From RGIG464 sp045643185 (GTDB lineage Bacteria > Myxococcota_A > Bradymonadia > UBA4248), in assembly GCA_045643185.1 (NCBI GenBank), contig JAZUKH010000275.1, positions 1 to 24,499 of the forward strand: a stretch of 24,499 nucleotides of DNA, given 5' to 3'. Shown piece after piece: positions 15,354 through 23,096 of this stretch. Every line of letters begins with the position of its first letter. Within the stretch, counting starts at the first letter, position 1. A program made the translations under genes and the position numbers. Below the pieces are notes generated by a model. That model searched no databases. It was not told where the DNA came from and saw only the letters and a program-made list of their open reading frames with translations.

Positions 15354-15386
15354 AAAAAAAGCGAGAACAGGTTCAAACTGTCTCGC
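15354..15386 (-). terminator. Intrinsic terminator of the small RNA
   Basis: On the minus strand GCGAGACAG and CTG-T-TCTCGC form a 9-bp stem with one bulged T and a 7-base loop, followed directly by seven T. It ends the small RNA and would also stop read-through from the kinase gene. Confidence 0.85.
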
Positions 15387-15531
15387 CTTTATCGGTTCCA
15401 GGCTCAAGTGGGAGAAGTTACATGAGGACGAATTAATGAGGATGGTAAGGTAGGGTAAAATGTGAGGCTTAAAAGGAGGGAAATTGTTGATCGGTAGGAA
15501 ATCGCTTCTCCCACTTCAGCCGAGAACCAAT
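15354..15531 (-). ncRNA. Candidate small RNA with anti-Shine-Dalgarno loop
   Basis: The predicted transcript of about 178 nt starts at 15528-15531, immediately before arm 15528-15505. That arm pairs with 15417-15394 at 22 of 24 positions (counting one G-U pair). The enclosed 87-base loop has only 5 G and repeats C/U motifs: TTTCCTACC, TTTCCCTCC, TTACCCTACC, TACCATCCTC and CGTCCTC. One part, CCTCCTTT (15479-15472), matches the usual 3' tail of 16S rRNA. An intrinsic terminator follows the stem. No ORF is seen. It does not resemble 6S RNA (no terminal stem) or other RNAs I recognise. Confidence 0.75.
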
Positions 15532-15536
15532 TTTTG

Positions 15537-15565
15537 ATTATACAGGAAAAGTTTTTTGTTGACAA
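15537..15565 (-). promoter_or_regulatory. Near-consensus promoter of the small RNA
   Basis: TTGTCA (15565-15560, 5 of 6 matches to TTGACA) and a perfect TATAAT (15542-15537) are 17 bp apart. The expected start falls at 15528-15531, at the first base of the closing stem. This is the best vegetative-type promoter in the window. Confidence 0.8.
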
Positions 15566-15652
15566 ACAAATTATTCGTAAGTTGTTTTCATTCCATGAGC
15601 CGTCGTTGGGCAATCGCGCGCATTTTGGAGCGCGCGATTTAGAGCAAAGTCG

Positions 15653-17149
15653 TTACGGTAACGAGATGATATTTCCGTACTGCGTCATAACGATGGCGAG
15701 TGCGGCGATGAGACCGAGTACGAAACTGATGAGCGCGATGCCGAAGAGTTTTGCCTTATCGCTCTTTGGCGGAGCCACTTTTGCCATGTCTGTTGAAGGC
15801 GTGGGTGGTTTTGGAATGGTATGGACGGCGGACGGCAACAAGCCGCTCATGTCATGTCTTGTTACGACCGCGCTGTTTTGCTTGGATCGTCTGACTTCGC
15901 TTGGCAGATCTTTGATCGGCGTTCGTTTTGAATCTGGCGATGTGTGCGGCGGTTCTTCCTGAGCACTTTTTTCTTCGCTTCCCGGTTTGGCGTTGATCTC
16001 GTCTTCGTCAAAGATATCGTCGTATAGTCCGTTCATCCAGTCTCGATCGTCCTCGGAGACGTTTTCGACCTTCATGACGTCGTTGTTGATGGACATGCCG
16101 GTGACGACGCCTTTGAGGTTTTCAGCTTCTTCGGGGTTTAGTAGTCCATCGAGTTCGTTTTCGAGTTTTTTGAGGACATCTTCTGAGATCTTTTCGCCGT
16201 TGAATTCCTTCCACTTGTTATCGGCGAGGTCATTGACGAGCCATTCGAGGTCGTAGCGATTGACGGGCAAACGCATGTCGATGGCAATGGCCGAGAGATC
16301 GTGGTAGAGCTCTTCGCAGGTCTGATAACGTTTTTCAGGGTCAGCCGCGAGGGATTTGTGAATGATCCTGACGAGTGGATCAGGGATGTCGTCGCGGAGT
16401 CTTCGGATATCGGGGATCTGCGCGGCACGCACGGCTTTGAACGTTTCGAGGTCTGTTTTTCTCTGGAAGAGTTTTCTTCCCGCGAGCATTTCCCAAAAGA
16501 CGATACCGATCGAGAAGATATCGCTTTTTGACGTAATTTTAGGCGGATTTCGTGTACTTTCTGGTGAGATGTAGGCGAATTTGCCTTTGATCATGCCGTC
16601 CGGCGTTTTTTCGACGTTGGACTGGGCATCTGCGAGACCGAAGTCAGCGACTTTGACTTCACCATGTCGTCCGATAAGGATATTTGGGGGTGAAATGTCG
16701 TTGTGAATGAGTCCGAGCGGTTTTCCATCGTTGTCGGTGAGGGCGTGGGCATAGCCGAGTCCAGCGCAGACCTGCATAATGATGTAGATCGCGACGCCGA
16801 GTGGGAAGAGTGCGTTTTTTTCGATCAGGAGTTCTTCGAGGTGTTTGAGGTCGAAGCCTTCTACATATTCCATGGCGATGTAGAAGGTTTCCTGAGTTTT
16901 ACCGACGTCATACACGCGGACGATGTTGTCATGTTCGAGTTGGAAAGCGAGTCTTGCTTCGTCGACGAACATTTTTTGGAACCTGTTGCCTTGTTTGTGC
17001 ACGAGTTCCGGTAGAATTCTTTTGATGGCGACTTTTCGGCGAATACCGCCGATGGAGTTCATCCAGCCGAGATACACTTCAGCCATGCCGCCCTTGCCAA
17101 GTGTGTTGACAAGCTGGAAACGACGGTCTTGCTGTTCCTGAACTGCCAT
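15653..17149 (-). CDS. Hanks-type Ser/Thr protein kinase with C-terminal membrane anchor
   Basis: This is a 498-residue protein kinase. The kinase domain (about 11-290) has the glycine loop LGKGGMAEVYLG, Lys43 in VAIK, Glu64, the catalytic loop HNDISPPN (His149, Asp151, Asn156), DFG at 169-171 and a SPE motif (AYISPEST). The usual HRD Arg is Asn150, so it is a non-RD type and may not need activation-loop phosphorylation. An acidic, proline- and serine-rich linker follows, then a membrane segment (about 468-488) placing the kinase in the cytosol. GGAGG precedes the ATG by about 7 bases and can pair with TCTCCA just upstream. The gene lies downstream of proC on the same strand, 97 bp away. Confidence 0.95.
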   Translation of the reverse strand: MAVQEQQDRRFQLVNTLGKGGMAEVYLGWMNSIGGIRRKVAIKRILPELVHKQGNRFQKMFVDEARLAFQLEHDNIVRVYDVGKTQETFYIAMEYVEGFDLKHLEELLIEKNALFPLGVAIYIIMQVCAGLGYAHALTDNDGKPLGLIHNDISPPNILIGRHGEVKVADFGLADAQSNVEKTPDGMIKGKFAYISPESTRNPPKITSKSDIFSIGIVFWEMLAGRKLFQRKTDLETFKAVRAAQIPDIRRLRDDIPDPLVRIIHKSLAADPEKRYQTCEELYHDLSAIAIDMRLPVNRYDLEWLVNDLADNKWKEFNGEKISEDVLKKLENELDGLLNPEEAENLKGVVTGMSINNDVMKVENVSEDDRDWMNGLYDDIFDEDEINAKPGSEEKSAQEEPPHTSPDSKRTPIKDLPSEVRRSKQNSAVVTRHDMSGLLPSAVHTIPKPPTPSTDMAKVAPPKSDKAKLFGIALISFVLGLIAALAIVMTQYGNIISLP

Positions 17150-17155
17150 AGGTTT

Positions 17156-17175
17156 CCTCCAAAAAGGGATGGAGA
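17156..17175 (-). promoter_or_regulatory. Hairpin able to cover the kinase ribosome binding site
   Basis: In the minus-strand leader, TCTCCA (17175-17170) can pair with TGGAGG (17161-17156), five pairs plus a G-U, around an 8-base loop. This covers the Shine-Dalgarno sequence of the kinase gene. The stem is short, so its effect is uncertain. Confidence 0.4.
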
Positions 17176-17246
17176 TGGGATCGTTGCCTTAAGCAACCTG
17201 TTTAATACTGTCACGAAATGATAGTCGTGGCAATAGTTTGTCTCTT

Positions 17247-18023
17247 TTATAGATTTCTTGATTTGTTCGTAGCGGCGCAAACGAAGGCCTGGCAGGCAGG
17301 CCTGATGCCGGCCTTTTCAGCAGCGATCAATCCTGCAGCGGTGGTACCGCCGGGGCTCATAACATTTTCTTTGAGAATATCTGGATGTTCGACTTGCATG
17401 AGTTTTGCGGTTCCGAGCATGGTTTCGCGTGCGAGTGCGTTTGCGAGGGATCGTGGCAATCCTTCTGCGACCGCGGCATCAGCGAGTGCTTCCGCGATGA
17501 CTGCGAAGAGCGCGGGGCCGCTGCCGCTCAACCCCGTGACGGCATCGAGCAGGTTTTCGTTTGCGACGAAGTGCACGTCGCCGCACGTTCCCAACAATGT
17601 CGAGACGAGTTCGCGCGTTTGGGGTGTGAGTCCCTGGTCAACGACGACGCAGGAAGCCGCGCCGACGAGCGCTGGGGTGTTTGGCATGATGCGAACGGCG
17701 TTGATGTTGTCGCGCGCGATGCGGTCGAGTTTTAGTCCGGCAACGATCGAAAGCACCGTTATGGGCTTATTGCTGTTTAGAATCTTTTCGATCACGTGTT
17801 GCGCGTGTATTGGCTTGACGGCGAGCAAAATGACGTCGCAGTGACTCGCCACGTCCTCGACGGATGAGGTGGTGCTGTAGGATTTAAGACCGAGCTTGTC
17901 TGCGTCTTTGAACGCGTTTGGGTCGGTATCGCATAGCATGACGGGGCAATCGATGACACTGGTCATGCCTTTTAACAAGGCGTGGCCCATTTTGCCAAAG
18001 CCAATGATGCCAAATTGATTCAT
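17247..18023 (-). CDS. proC: Pyrroline-5-carboxylate reductase
   Basis: ProC makes proline from pyrroline-5-carboxylate with NAD(P)H. The 258-residue protein has the Rossmann motif GIIGFGKMGHALLKGM at the N-terminus, VILLAVKP, SIVAGLKLDRIA, RIMPNTPALVGA, GLSGSGPA and the family signature region ending MSPGGTTAAGLIAAEKAG. The length is close to the usual 260-275. It sits 33 bp downstream of the large repeat protein gene and upstream of the kinase gene, all on the minus strand, so the three may share transcripts. Confidence 0.96.
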   Translation of the reverse strand: MNQFGIIGFGKMGHALLKGMTSVIDCPVMLCDTDPNAFKDADKLGLKSYSTTSSVEDVASHCDVILLAVKPIHAQHVIEKILNSNKPITVLSIVAGLKLDRIARDNINAVRIMPNTPALVGAASCVVVDQGLTPQTRELVSTLLGTCGDVHFVANENLLDAVTGLSGSGPALFAVIAEALADAAVAEGLPRSLANALARETMLGTAKLMQVEHPDILKENVMSPGGTTAAGLIAAEKAGIRPACQAFVCAATNKSRNL

Positions 18024-18056
18024 GGTTTAGGTCCTTATTTCGCAAAAAAGTTTGTA

Positions 18057-21000
18057 TTATTCGTCTTCGAGGTCTTCTTCGAATGCTTCGAGGCGCAGAT
18101 CGTCCGGGTATTTCTCGCGTGCTCGTTGGATGCGGGCCAGACAGAGCTCGGTCTTGCCAGCATTTTTGAGGTTGCGGCACTGGGCGAGCGTTTTGAGAAT
18201 GTATTCTTCCGTCGGCAGAGCTGGATCGATCTCGGGCGGTTCGTCAGATGTCGTGGCTTCAGGCGTCACGGAGGCTGGCTCGACGATGTCAGGCGTGTTG
18301 TTTGCTTCGTCCTCATCGACTTCGTCTGGCGCGTCTTCGAGCATTTCTTCGATGTCATCCGCAAACGCTTCGAGACGTAGATCATCCGGGTATTTTTCGC
18401 GCGCAACGGTCAGAATTGACCAGGCTTTGCGGATCTTTTTCGCGTTTTTGAGTGCACGGCATTGAGTGAGTGTTTGTAACACGTCTTCATCTGGCGATAA
18501 CTCAGTCTTTTCGACAGGTTCTGTTTTTTCGACGGGTTCTGTCTTTTCGACGGGTTCTGTCTTCTCGACAGGTTCTGTTTTTTCGACGGGTTCTGTCTTT
18601 TCGACGGGTTCTGTCTTTTCGACGGGTTCTGTTTTCTCGACAGGTTCTGTCTTTTCGACAGGTTCTGTCTTTTCGACAGGTTCTGTTTTTTCGACGGGTT
18701 CTGTCTTTTCGACAGGTTCTGTTTTTTCGACAGGTTCTGTTTTTTCGACAGGTAGTTCGTCTTCGTCTAGGTTTTCGGCGAAAGCTTCGAGGCGCAAGTC
18801 GTCGGGATATTTCGACATGGCGTCGTGTAGAATGTCGCGCGCGATGGCTAGTTTGCCGTCGCTTTGCAGTGCGCGACACGTCGCTAGCGTTTGAAGCACG
18901 AATTCGTCGGGCGTTGGTTCGGCCGACGGCGCGGGGTTGTCCGTGACAGGTTCTGTCATGATCACGGCATCGTCAACCGGTCCGTTTTGAGCGATCAAGT
19001 CGGCAATGGGTGCCTCGTCCAGCATGACGACGGCGTTTGCGACGTCGTCATGATCCTGTGCCTCAACGATGGCGTTTGCGACATCATCGTGTATCTGCGC
19101 TTCGACGCTGTCGTTTGCGACGTCATCGTGTATCTGCACTTCGACGCTGTTGGCGGTGGGCGTCGAGGCATCCTGTGTGGCAATCACGTCATCACGGTTT
19201 TCGGGTTCGTTGGTTTGTGGAGCGACCGGGGCTTTATCGGTTGCTTCGTCCCAGGCAAAACGGCGTCGTGATGCGGAAACGCGTGAATTGTCAATGATAC
19301 TGGACTGGTCTGTGGATGAGCCTGTTCTGGGGACTGCAGGGGCTTCGTCCCACGAGAAGCGGCGTTCCATACGGCTCGGTCGTTCGTCAGTATCGGCGTT
19401 TTGTGGGGCGGCCAGGTTGGTCGTCGAAGCGCGTCTTGGTGCGGCATCCTGTGAGTCTGCTTTGTCATTTGGGTCGTCTCCCCATTTGAAACGACTGTCA
19501 GATGAAGCCGCTCTGTTTGCGCTGGATGATCGTTTTGGTGCTGGTTCAGCGTTATTATCGGCACTTAGGTCGTCATTTCCCCATTTGAAATGGCTGTCAG
19601 ATGAAGCCGCTCTGTTTGCGATGGATGATCGTTTTGGTGCTGGTTCAGCGTTGATTTCAGCATCCTGGTCATCATTGCCCCATTTGAAATGGCTGTCAGA
19701 CGAAGCCGCTCGATTGGCGATGGATGATCGTTTTGGTGCTGGTTCAGCGTTGATTTCAGCATCCTGGTCATCGTTTCCCCATTTAAAGCGTCCGTCGGAC
19801 GAAGCCGCTCTGTTGGCAATGGATGATCGTTTTGGTGCAGACTCAGCGTTAATTTCGTCATCCTGGTCATCGTTTCCCCATTTGAAACGTCCGTCAGACG
19901 AAGCCGCTCGATTTGCGATGGATGATCGTTTTGGTGCAGGCTCAGCGTTGATTTCGTCATTCTGGTCATCGTTTCCCCATTTGAAACGTCCGTCAGACGA
20001 AGCCGCCCGATTTGAGATGGATGATCGTTTTGGCGCGGCATCCGGGACTTCTTGCTGATCTTGGTCGTTTTGGCCCCAGTTATATCTGTTTTCCGAGGAA
20101 GAGCAACGTGTCGCGCATAATGATCGTCTTGGTGCAGGCTCGTCTTGATTGTCGTCGTTGAAATCCGTCTCTGACAGCGTGGGGAGGATTTCACTAGGCA
20201 GGTTCTCAATGATATCCGGCACGTCTTCGATGAGTTTTTCTCGCACGTCAGCCCATTTGTAGCGTTGGGACGATGTTGAGGATGGTCTTACGACGTTTGA
20301 AACGCCTGACGAAGAATTAGATCGGTCTTCTGTATCTTCATCTCGCCAATTGAGTTGATTTGAATTGGACGATTTTTCAGGCTCTTTAGTGAGTATTTCA
20401 TTCGTTTTGATTGAACGAATGGCGGAGGTCGTTTGAAATTCGGAGAGACGCGGAAAACCGTCCTGTTCAACATTTCCGATGCTGAAAACGCGCAACGGTG
20501 ATCGGTTATTGTGTTTGTCGACGACGATGGCGGCACAATGCACCGTGGTCATGGGCTCAGTCTTGTCATCGACGAATCCTGGGACCCAGTGATCCAGTGT
20601 ATAGCGTAGTCCAAGTCGGCTTACGCCTGTGCGTTGGAAATCGTGAAACTCGTTAAGTTTTCTGTAGTCTTCTTCGTCCCAGGTGAGTGCCTCATCCATA
20701 TAGTAGACTTCGATAGACTGGACGGCATTTTCGTCGAAGACGCCGAACTCAATGGAGAGAGCATTTTTCTTGTAGAAGGCCTCAGAAGCGTGGCTGTGGA
20801 CCATTCTGTTGGTCGCTTGAAAGTCTGGATTGCCCCAAAAGACTGTGGTTTTTTCATTCGCGATGTAATCGACGGTCACGTCGGTGACGTGATCGATCTC
20901 TTCGAAGGTATCCGTGTCTGGATCGTAAGTGGCGAAAGCGTAATTTGGGTGGTTGTGACAATCGGCGTCAATGAGCTGCATGAAATTAGAGATCGGGGCA

Positions 21001-22130
21001 AACGCATAGGCTTCGGTCTCAAGTTCGTCGTCGGCATAGATGGTATTTTCGATTGCCGCTTTTGCGATCTTCAGCGTCTGTTCCGGCGTGAGCGAAGCCC
21101 TCGTTCGGATAGCGACGACGCGCAGATTCATCGGTATCTTCAAACTGAATTGGATACCGATCATATTTGGGTTATTGACATAGGCATCGATCGAGAGATC
21201 GGGCGAGTGTCTAAAGAAGGCGAGTTTAAGTCCAGAGGGCGCTTCTTCTGTGGTATCGTTGGCTTGCGAGGCTTTTTTTCCGAGATTACTTTTCCATGCG
21301 GCATAAGCCGCCATCATTCGATCTCGTCCTTCGCCCCAGCCTTGTCTTGCTTTTAGATACTGATAGGGTTTTCCTTTTTCAAACGGCGTATCAGTCTGGC
21401 GCATTGGAATTTGAATACGCCCGGATTCTGGGAGTCGGATCAGCAGGGCATAGTACCAGTAGCGATTTGCGAAAGATTCGTTGTCGACGACGGCGTTGAT
21501 GAACCGATCCAGTTTGTAGATCGTTCCAGTTTCTCCATTGAGTACGGATTTAAAGGCTTCGATATCGGAGTCAGCGCCTGTATGGGGGCTGACGGGGACG
21601 TCACTGACGATGAGGTCATAGCCCACGAAATCAGGGTATTCATCGGGATAGTCCCATGTGAAACCGCAGAAAGTCCCCACTCGGACGTTCAAATAATCAA
21701 GTCGGCACGGGTCTTTGAATTTTGGTGTTTCGCCATAGGGGTTGGACCAGTAAGTCAGTGCTTCGCCCGAATTTTGGTTGGTAAACCGATAACTTTCGAC
21801 GTCTTCAACCCAGATCAGGTCGTCGTTCTCCAGTCTGGCCAGTACGAGATATCGGTTTCTGTCGTGTATCTCGTCGTCGATGATGCTGGTCAGTTGTTTA
21901 AAAACGTCAATGCGGTCGGCGACATCGTCGTACATGCCATTGAGTAGGTCTTCACAGCAGTTGTTGGGTAAACTCTCGTTGGTTCTGAAGATAATGTAAC
22001 TCGTTACCGTTTCTGCAGGCTGTGTCCATTTCAGAGCACAGCCTTTAAAATCGGCCTGTGTGTACCAGTTCCATGCGGACGGCGCCTGACGTGCGTAATG
22101 AAAACGGACTTTATCTGGTATTTGGCTCAT
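18057..22130 (-). CDS. Large cytosolic repeat protein with FN3-like, basic-Ser and TPR-like repeats
   Basis: This is a 1357-residue protein with no signal peptide or membrane segment. Residues 1 to about 590 are beta-rich and include fibronectin-III-like stretches (CALKWTQPAETVTSYIIFRT, FCGFTWDYPDE). About 590-957 has 11 copies of an aromatic-x-Trp motif (LNW, YKW, YNW, six FKWG, FSW, FAW). Six lie in 33-residue repeats containing APKRSSIANRAASSD. Residues about 1125-1209 are 14 VEKTE(P) hexapeptides. Three helical repeats of about 50 residues (about 1075, 1213 and 1305 onward) each end YPDDLRLEAF, TPR-like. The ATG at 22130 is preceded by GGGAG, while an in-frame start 12 codons upstream lacks one. 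The function is unknown. A scaffold or kinase substrate is an inference. Confidence 0.85.
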   Translation of the reverse strand: MSQIPDKVRFHYARQAPSAWNWYTQADFKGCALKWTQPAETVTSYIIFRTNESLPNNCCEDLLNGMYDDVADRIDVFKQLTSIIDDEIHDRNRYLVLARLENDDLIWVEDVESYRFTNQNSGEALTYWSNPYGETPKFKDPCRLDYLNVRVGTFCGFTWDYPDEYPDFVGYDLIVSDVPVSPHTGADSDIEAFKSVLNGETGTIYKLDRFINAVVDNESFANRYWYYALLIRLPESGRIQIPMRQTDTPFEKGKPYQYLKARQGWGEGRDRMMAAYAAWKSNLGKKASQANDTTEEAPSGLKLAFFRHSPDLSIDAYVNNPNMIGIQFSLKIPMNLRVVAIRTRASLTPEQTLKIAKAAIENTIYADDELETEAYAFAPISNFMQLIDADCHNHPNYAFATYDPDTDTFEEIDHVTDVTVDYIANEKTTVFWGNPDFQATNRMVHSHASEAFYKKNALSIEFGVFDENAVQSIEVYYMDEALTWDEEDYRKLNEFHDFQRTGVSRLGLRYTLDHWVPGFVDDKTEPMTTVHCAAIVVDKHNNRSPLRVFSIGNVEQDGFPRLSEFQTTSAIRSIKTNEILTKEPEKSSNSNQLNWRDEDTEDRSNSSSGVSNVVRPSSTSSQRYKWADVREKLIEDVPDIIENLPSEILPTLSETDFNDDNQDEPAPRRSLCATRCSSSENRYNWGQNDQDQQEVPDAAPKRSSISNRAASSDGRFKWGNDDQNDEINAEPAPKRSSIANRAASSDGRFKWGNDDQDDEINAESAPKRSSIANRAASSDGRFKWGNDDQDAEINAEPAPKRSSIANRAASSDSHFKWGNDDQDAEINAEPAPKRSSIANRAASSDSHFKWGNDDLSADNNAEPAPKRSSSANRAASSDSRFKWGDDPNDKADSQDAAPRRASTTNLAAPQNADTDERPSRMERRFSWDEAPAVPRTGSSTDQSSIIDNSRVSASRRRFAWDEATDKAPVAPQTNEPENRDDVIATQDASTPTANSVEVQIHDDVANDSVEAQIHDDVANAIVEAQDHDDVANAVVMLDEAPIADLIAQNGPVDDAVIMTEPVTDNPAPSAEPTPDEFVLQTLATCRALQSDGKLAIARDILHDAMSKYPDDLRLEAFAENLDEDELPVEKTEPVEKTEPVEKTEPVEKTEPVEKTEPVEKTEPVEKTEPVEKTEPVEKTEPVEKTEPVEKTEPVEKTEPVEKTEPVEKTELSPDEDVLQTLTQCRALKNAKKIRKAWSILTVAREKYPDDLRLEAFADDIEEMLEDAPDEVDEDEANNTPDIVEPASVTPEATTSDEPPEIDPALPTEEYILKTLAQCRNLKNAGKTELCLARIQRAREKYPDDLRLEAFEEDLEDE
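18505..18756 (-). repeat. 18-bp minisatellite coding 14 VEKTEP units
   Basis: Fourteen 18-bp units lie head to tail inside the large gene. All encode VEKTE followed by P, except the last, which leads into LS. Units differ only at three third-codon positions: GAA/GAG, AAA/AAG and CCT/CCC. Every variation is therefore synonymous. Confidence 0.95.
19475..20050 (-). repeat. 99-bp tandem repeats coding the FKWG/APKRSS module
   Basis: About six near-identical 99-bp units encode 33 residues each, with FKWGNDD and APKRSSIANRAASSD as the constant parts. Degenerate units lie on both sides (YNWG on the N-terminal side, FSWDEA and FAWDEA on the C-terminal side). The graded divergence from centre to edges is typical of tandem expansion. 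Confidence 0.9.
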
Positions 22131-22227
22131 ATTAACTCCCGGGACATGAGCAAAAAAGCTAGGCAAAACAAATTAATAATAACACAAATCCGGGAAGTTT
22201 GTGAGCGTTAGGCGCACGAAGGCACGT

Positions 22228-22848
22228 TTATGATGCGACGCGAACGCGGTCTTTATAAGCCTGGTGTTCGGCTTCGGCCTGTTCGTGCATGGCCTGCGTT
22301 CGGATCTGGAATTCGACGCGTCGTCCGTCCAGCGTATTCACCACGTGTACGCTTTGATAACCAGAGGCTTTGGGTGCTTCGATGTAATTTTTGAGCGTAC
22401 CAGCGACGATCTGGTATTGATCACAAACGACGTTGAGTGATCGATAGACGTCCAGTTCGTTGTTGACGACGATGCGCATGCCGTAGAGATCATTGAGCTG
22501 ATCGACGCTCGTGAACCCTTTTCGACGAACTTTTTCAGCGGCGCTTTCCTGTGTTTTGACACGGTGATAGACCGTTGCGTGTTCGATCCCGGCATTTTTA
22601 AGCAACATCGAAATTTGTACGGCTTTTTGACCGAGCCAGTTGGCGCGATCGGTCTGCGTGGTATCGCTTTTGTTTTCGGGCAGGGCATTTTGGCTGTTTC
22701 GTTCAGCCAGAGCTTGTGACAGACGTGGATCGAGGTTGCTGATACCATTCACAAAGGTAGTCAGTAACAACAAAAAGAACAATCCGAGCAGTCTGTATAA
22801 ATGCTGTAACGGTGATAGCGTTTTGGGACGAATCGTTTGTTTTGGCAT
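22228..22848 (-). CDS. RelA/SpoT-domain protein with N-terminal hydrophobic segment
   Basis: This is a 206-residue protein with a single RelA/SpoT nucleotidyltransferase domain (about 75-200). The motifs are RVKTQESAAEKVRRKG (96-111), LNDLYGMRIV with Asp120, YIEAPKASGYQSVH (155-168) and VEFQIRTQAMHEQAE with Glu179. The two catalytic acids of (p)ppGpp synthetases appear intact. No HD hydrolase, TGS or ACT domain is present. Unusually, residues 16-34 are strongly hydrophobic (LYRLLGLFFLLLLTTFVNG) after a basic start, a signal peptide or anchor. The ATG at 22848 has AGAGG 6 bases upstream. An upstream ATG at 22974 lacks support. It is followed by the repeat-protein gene 97 bp later. The location and product are uncertain. 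Confidence 0.9.
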   Translation of the reverse strand: MPKQTIRPKTLSPLQHLYRLLGLFFLLLLTTFVNGISNLDPRLSQALAERNSQNALPENKSDTTQTDRANWLGQKAVQISMLLKNAGIEHATVYHRVKTQESAAEKVRRKGFTSVDQLNDLYGMRIVVNNELDVYRSLNVVCDQYQIVAGTLKNYIEAPKASGYQSVHVVNTLDGRRVEFQIRTQAMHEQAEAEHQAYKDRVRVAS

Positions 22849-22934
22849 AAGACCTCTTTTTGCAGAATAGACGTGTACAGCCATGTCGTTAGAATACATG
22901 TGTGACGCGTACTGACATATTTGTGAACCATGAA

Positions 22935-22954
22935 TTCGGAGCAAATATTCCGAA
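22935..22954. promoter_or_regulatory. Dyad in the divergent intergenic region
   Basis: TTCGGA-N8-TCCGAA is a perfect inverted repeat between the RelA/SpoT gene and the lipoprotein gene, 87 bp from the former start and 142 bp from the latter. It is operator-like. No clear promoter hexamers could be placed beside it. Confidence 0.4.
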
Positions 22955-23096
22955 CGGCACATCAATGTTTGCACTCAAGAAAGTCTGTCAAGTCAAATTT
23001 GAGAAAAACGACAACATGTATTGATTGCGCATGAGCGCGTCTTTGGATTAAAAGGCGCACGCGTGACTTGTTACGCCAGAATTAAGGGAGTTTACG

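Larger units (their letters stand above)
15279..15652. other. Intergenic region holding an independent RNA gene
   Basis: This 374-base gap between hslO and the kinase gene contains no open frame. It holds, in minus-strand order, a near-consensus promoter, a long closing stem with an 87-base pyrimidine-rich loop, and an intrinsic terminator. The remaining 75 bases next to hslO presumably carry its promoter. Confidence 0.8.

Noticed and set aside
15394..15528. Plus-strand reading of the small RNA as a GGA-rich CsrB/RsmZ-type RNA
   Set aside because: AGGA motifs are present on the plus strand, but the near-consensus promoter and the T-tract terminator are both on the minus strand.
18466..18894. 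Plus-strand frame coding repeated Ser-Val-Phe-Ser-Thr-Gly units
   Set aside because: It is the antisense reading of the VEKTEP hexapeptide array in the large minus-strand gene.
22560..22600. tRNA-like GTTCGATCC segment
   Set aside because: It lies within the coding sequence of the RelA/SpoT gene and no cloverleaf can be formed around it.
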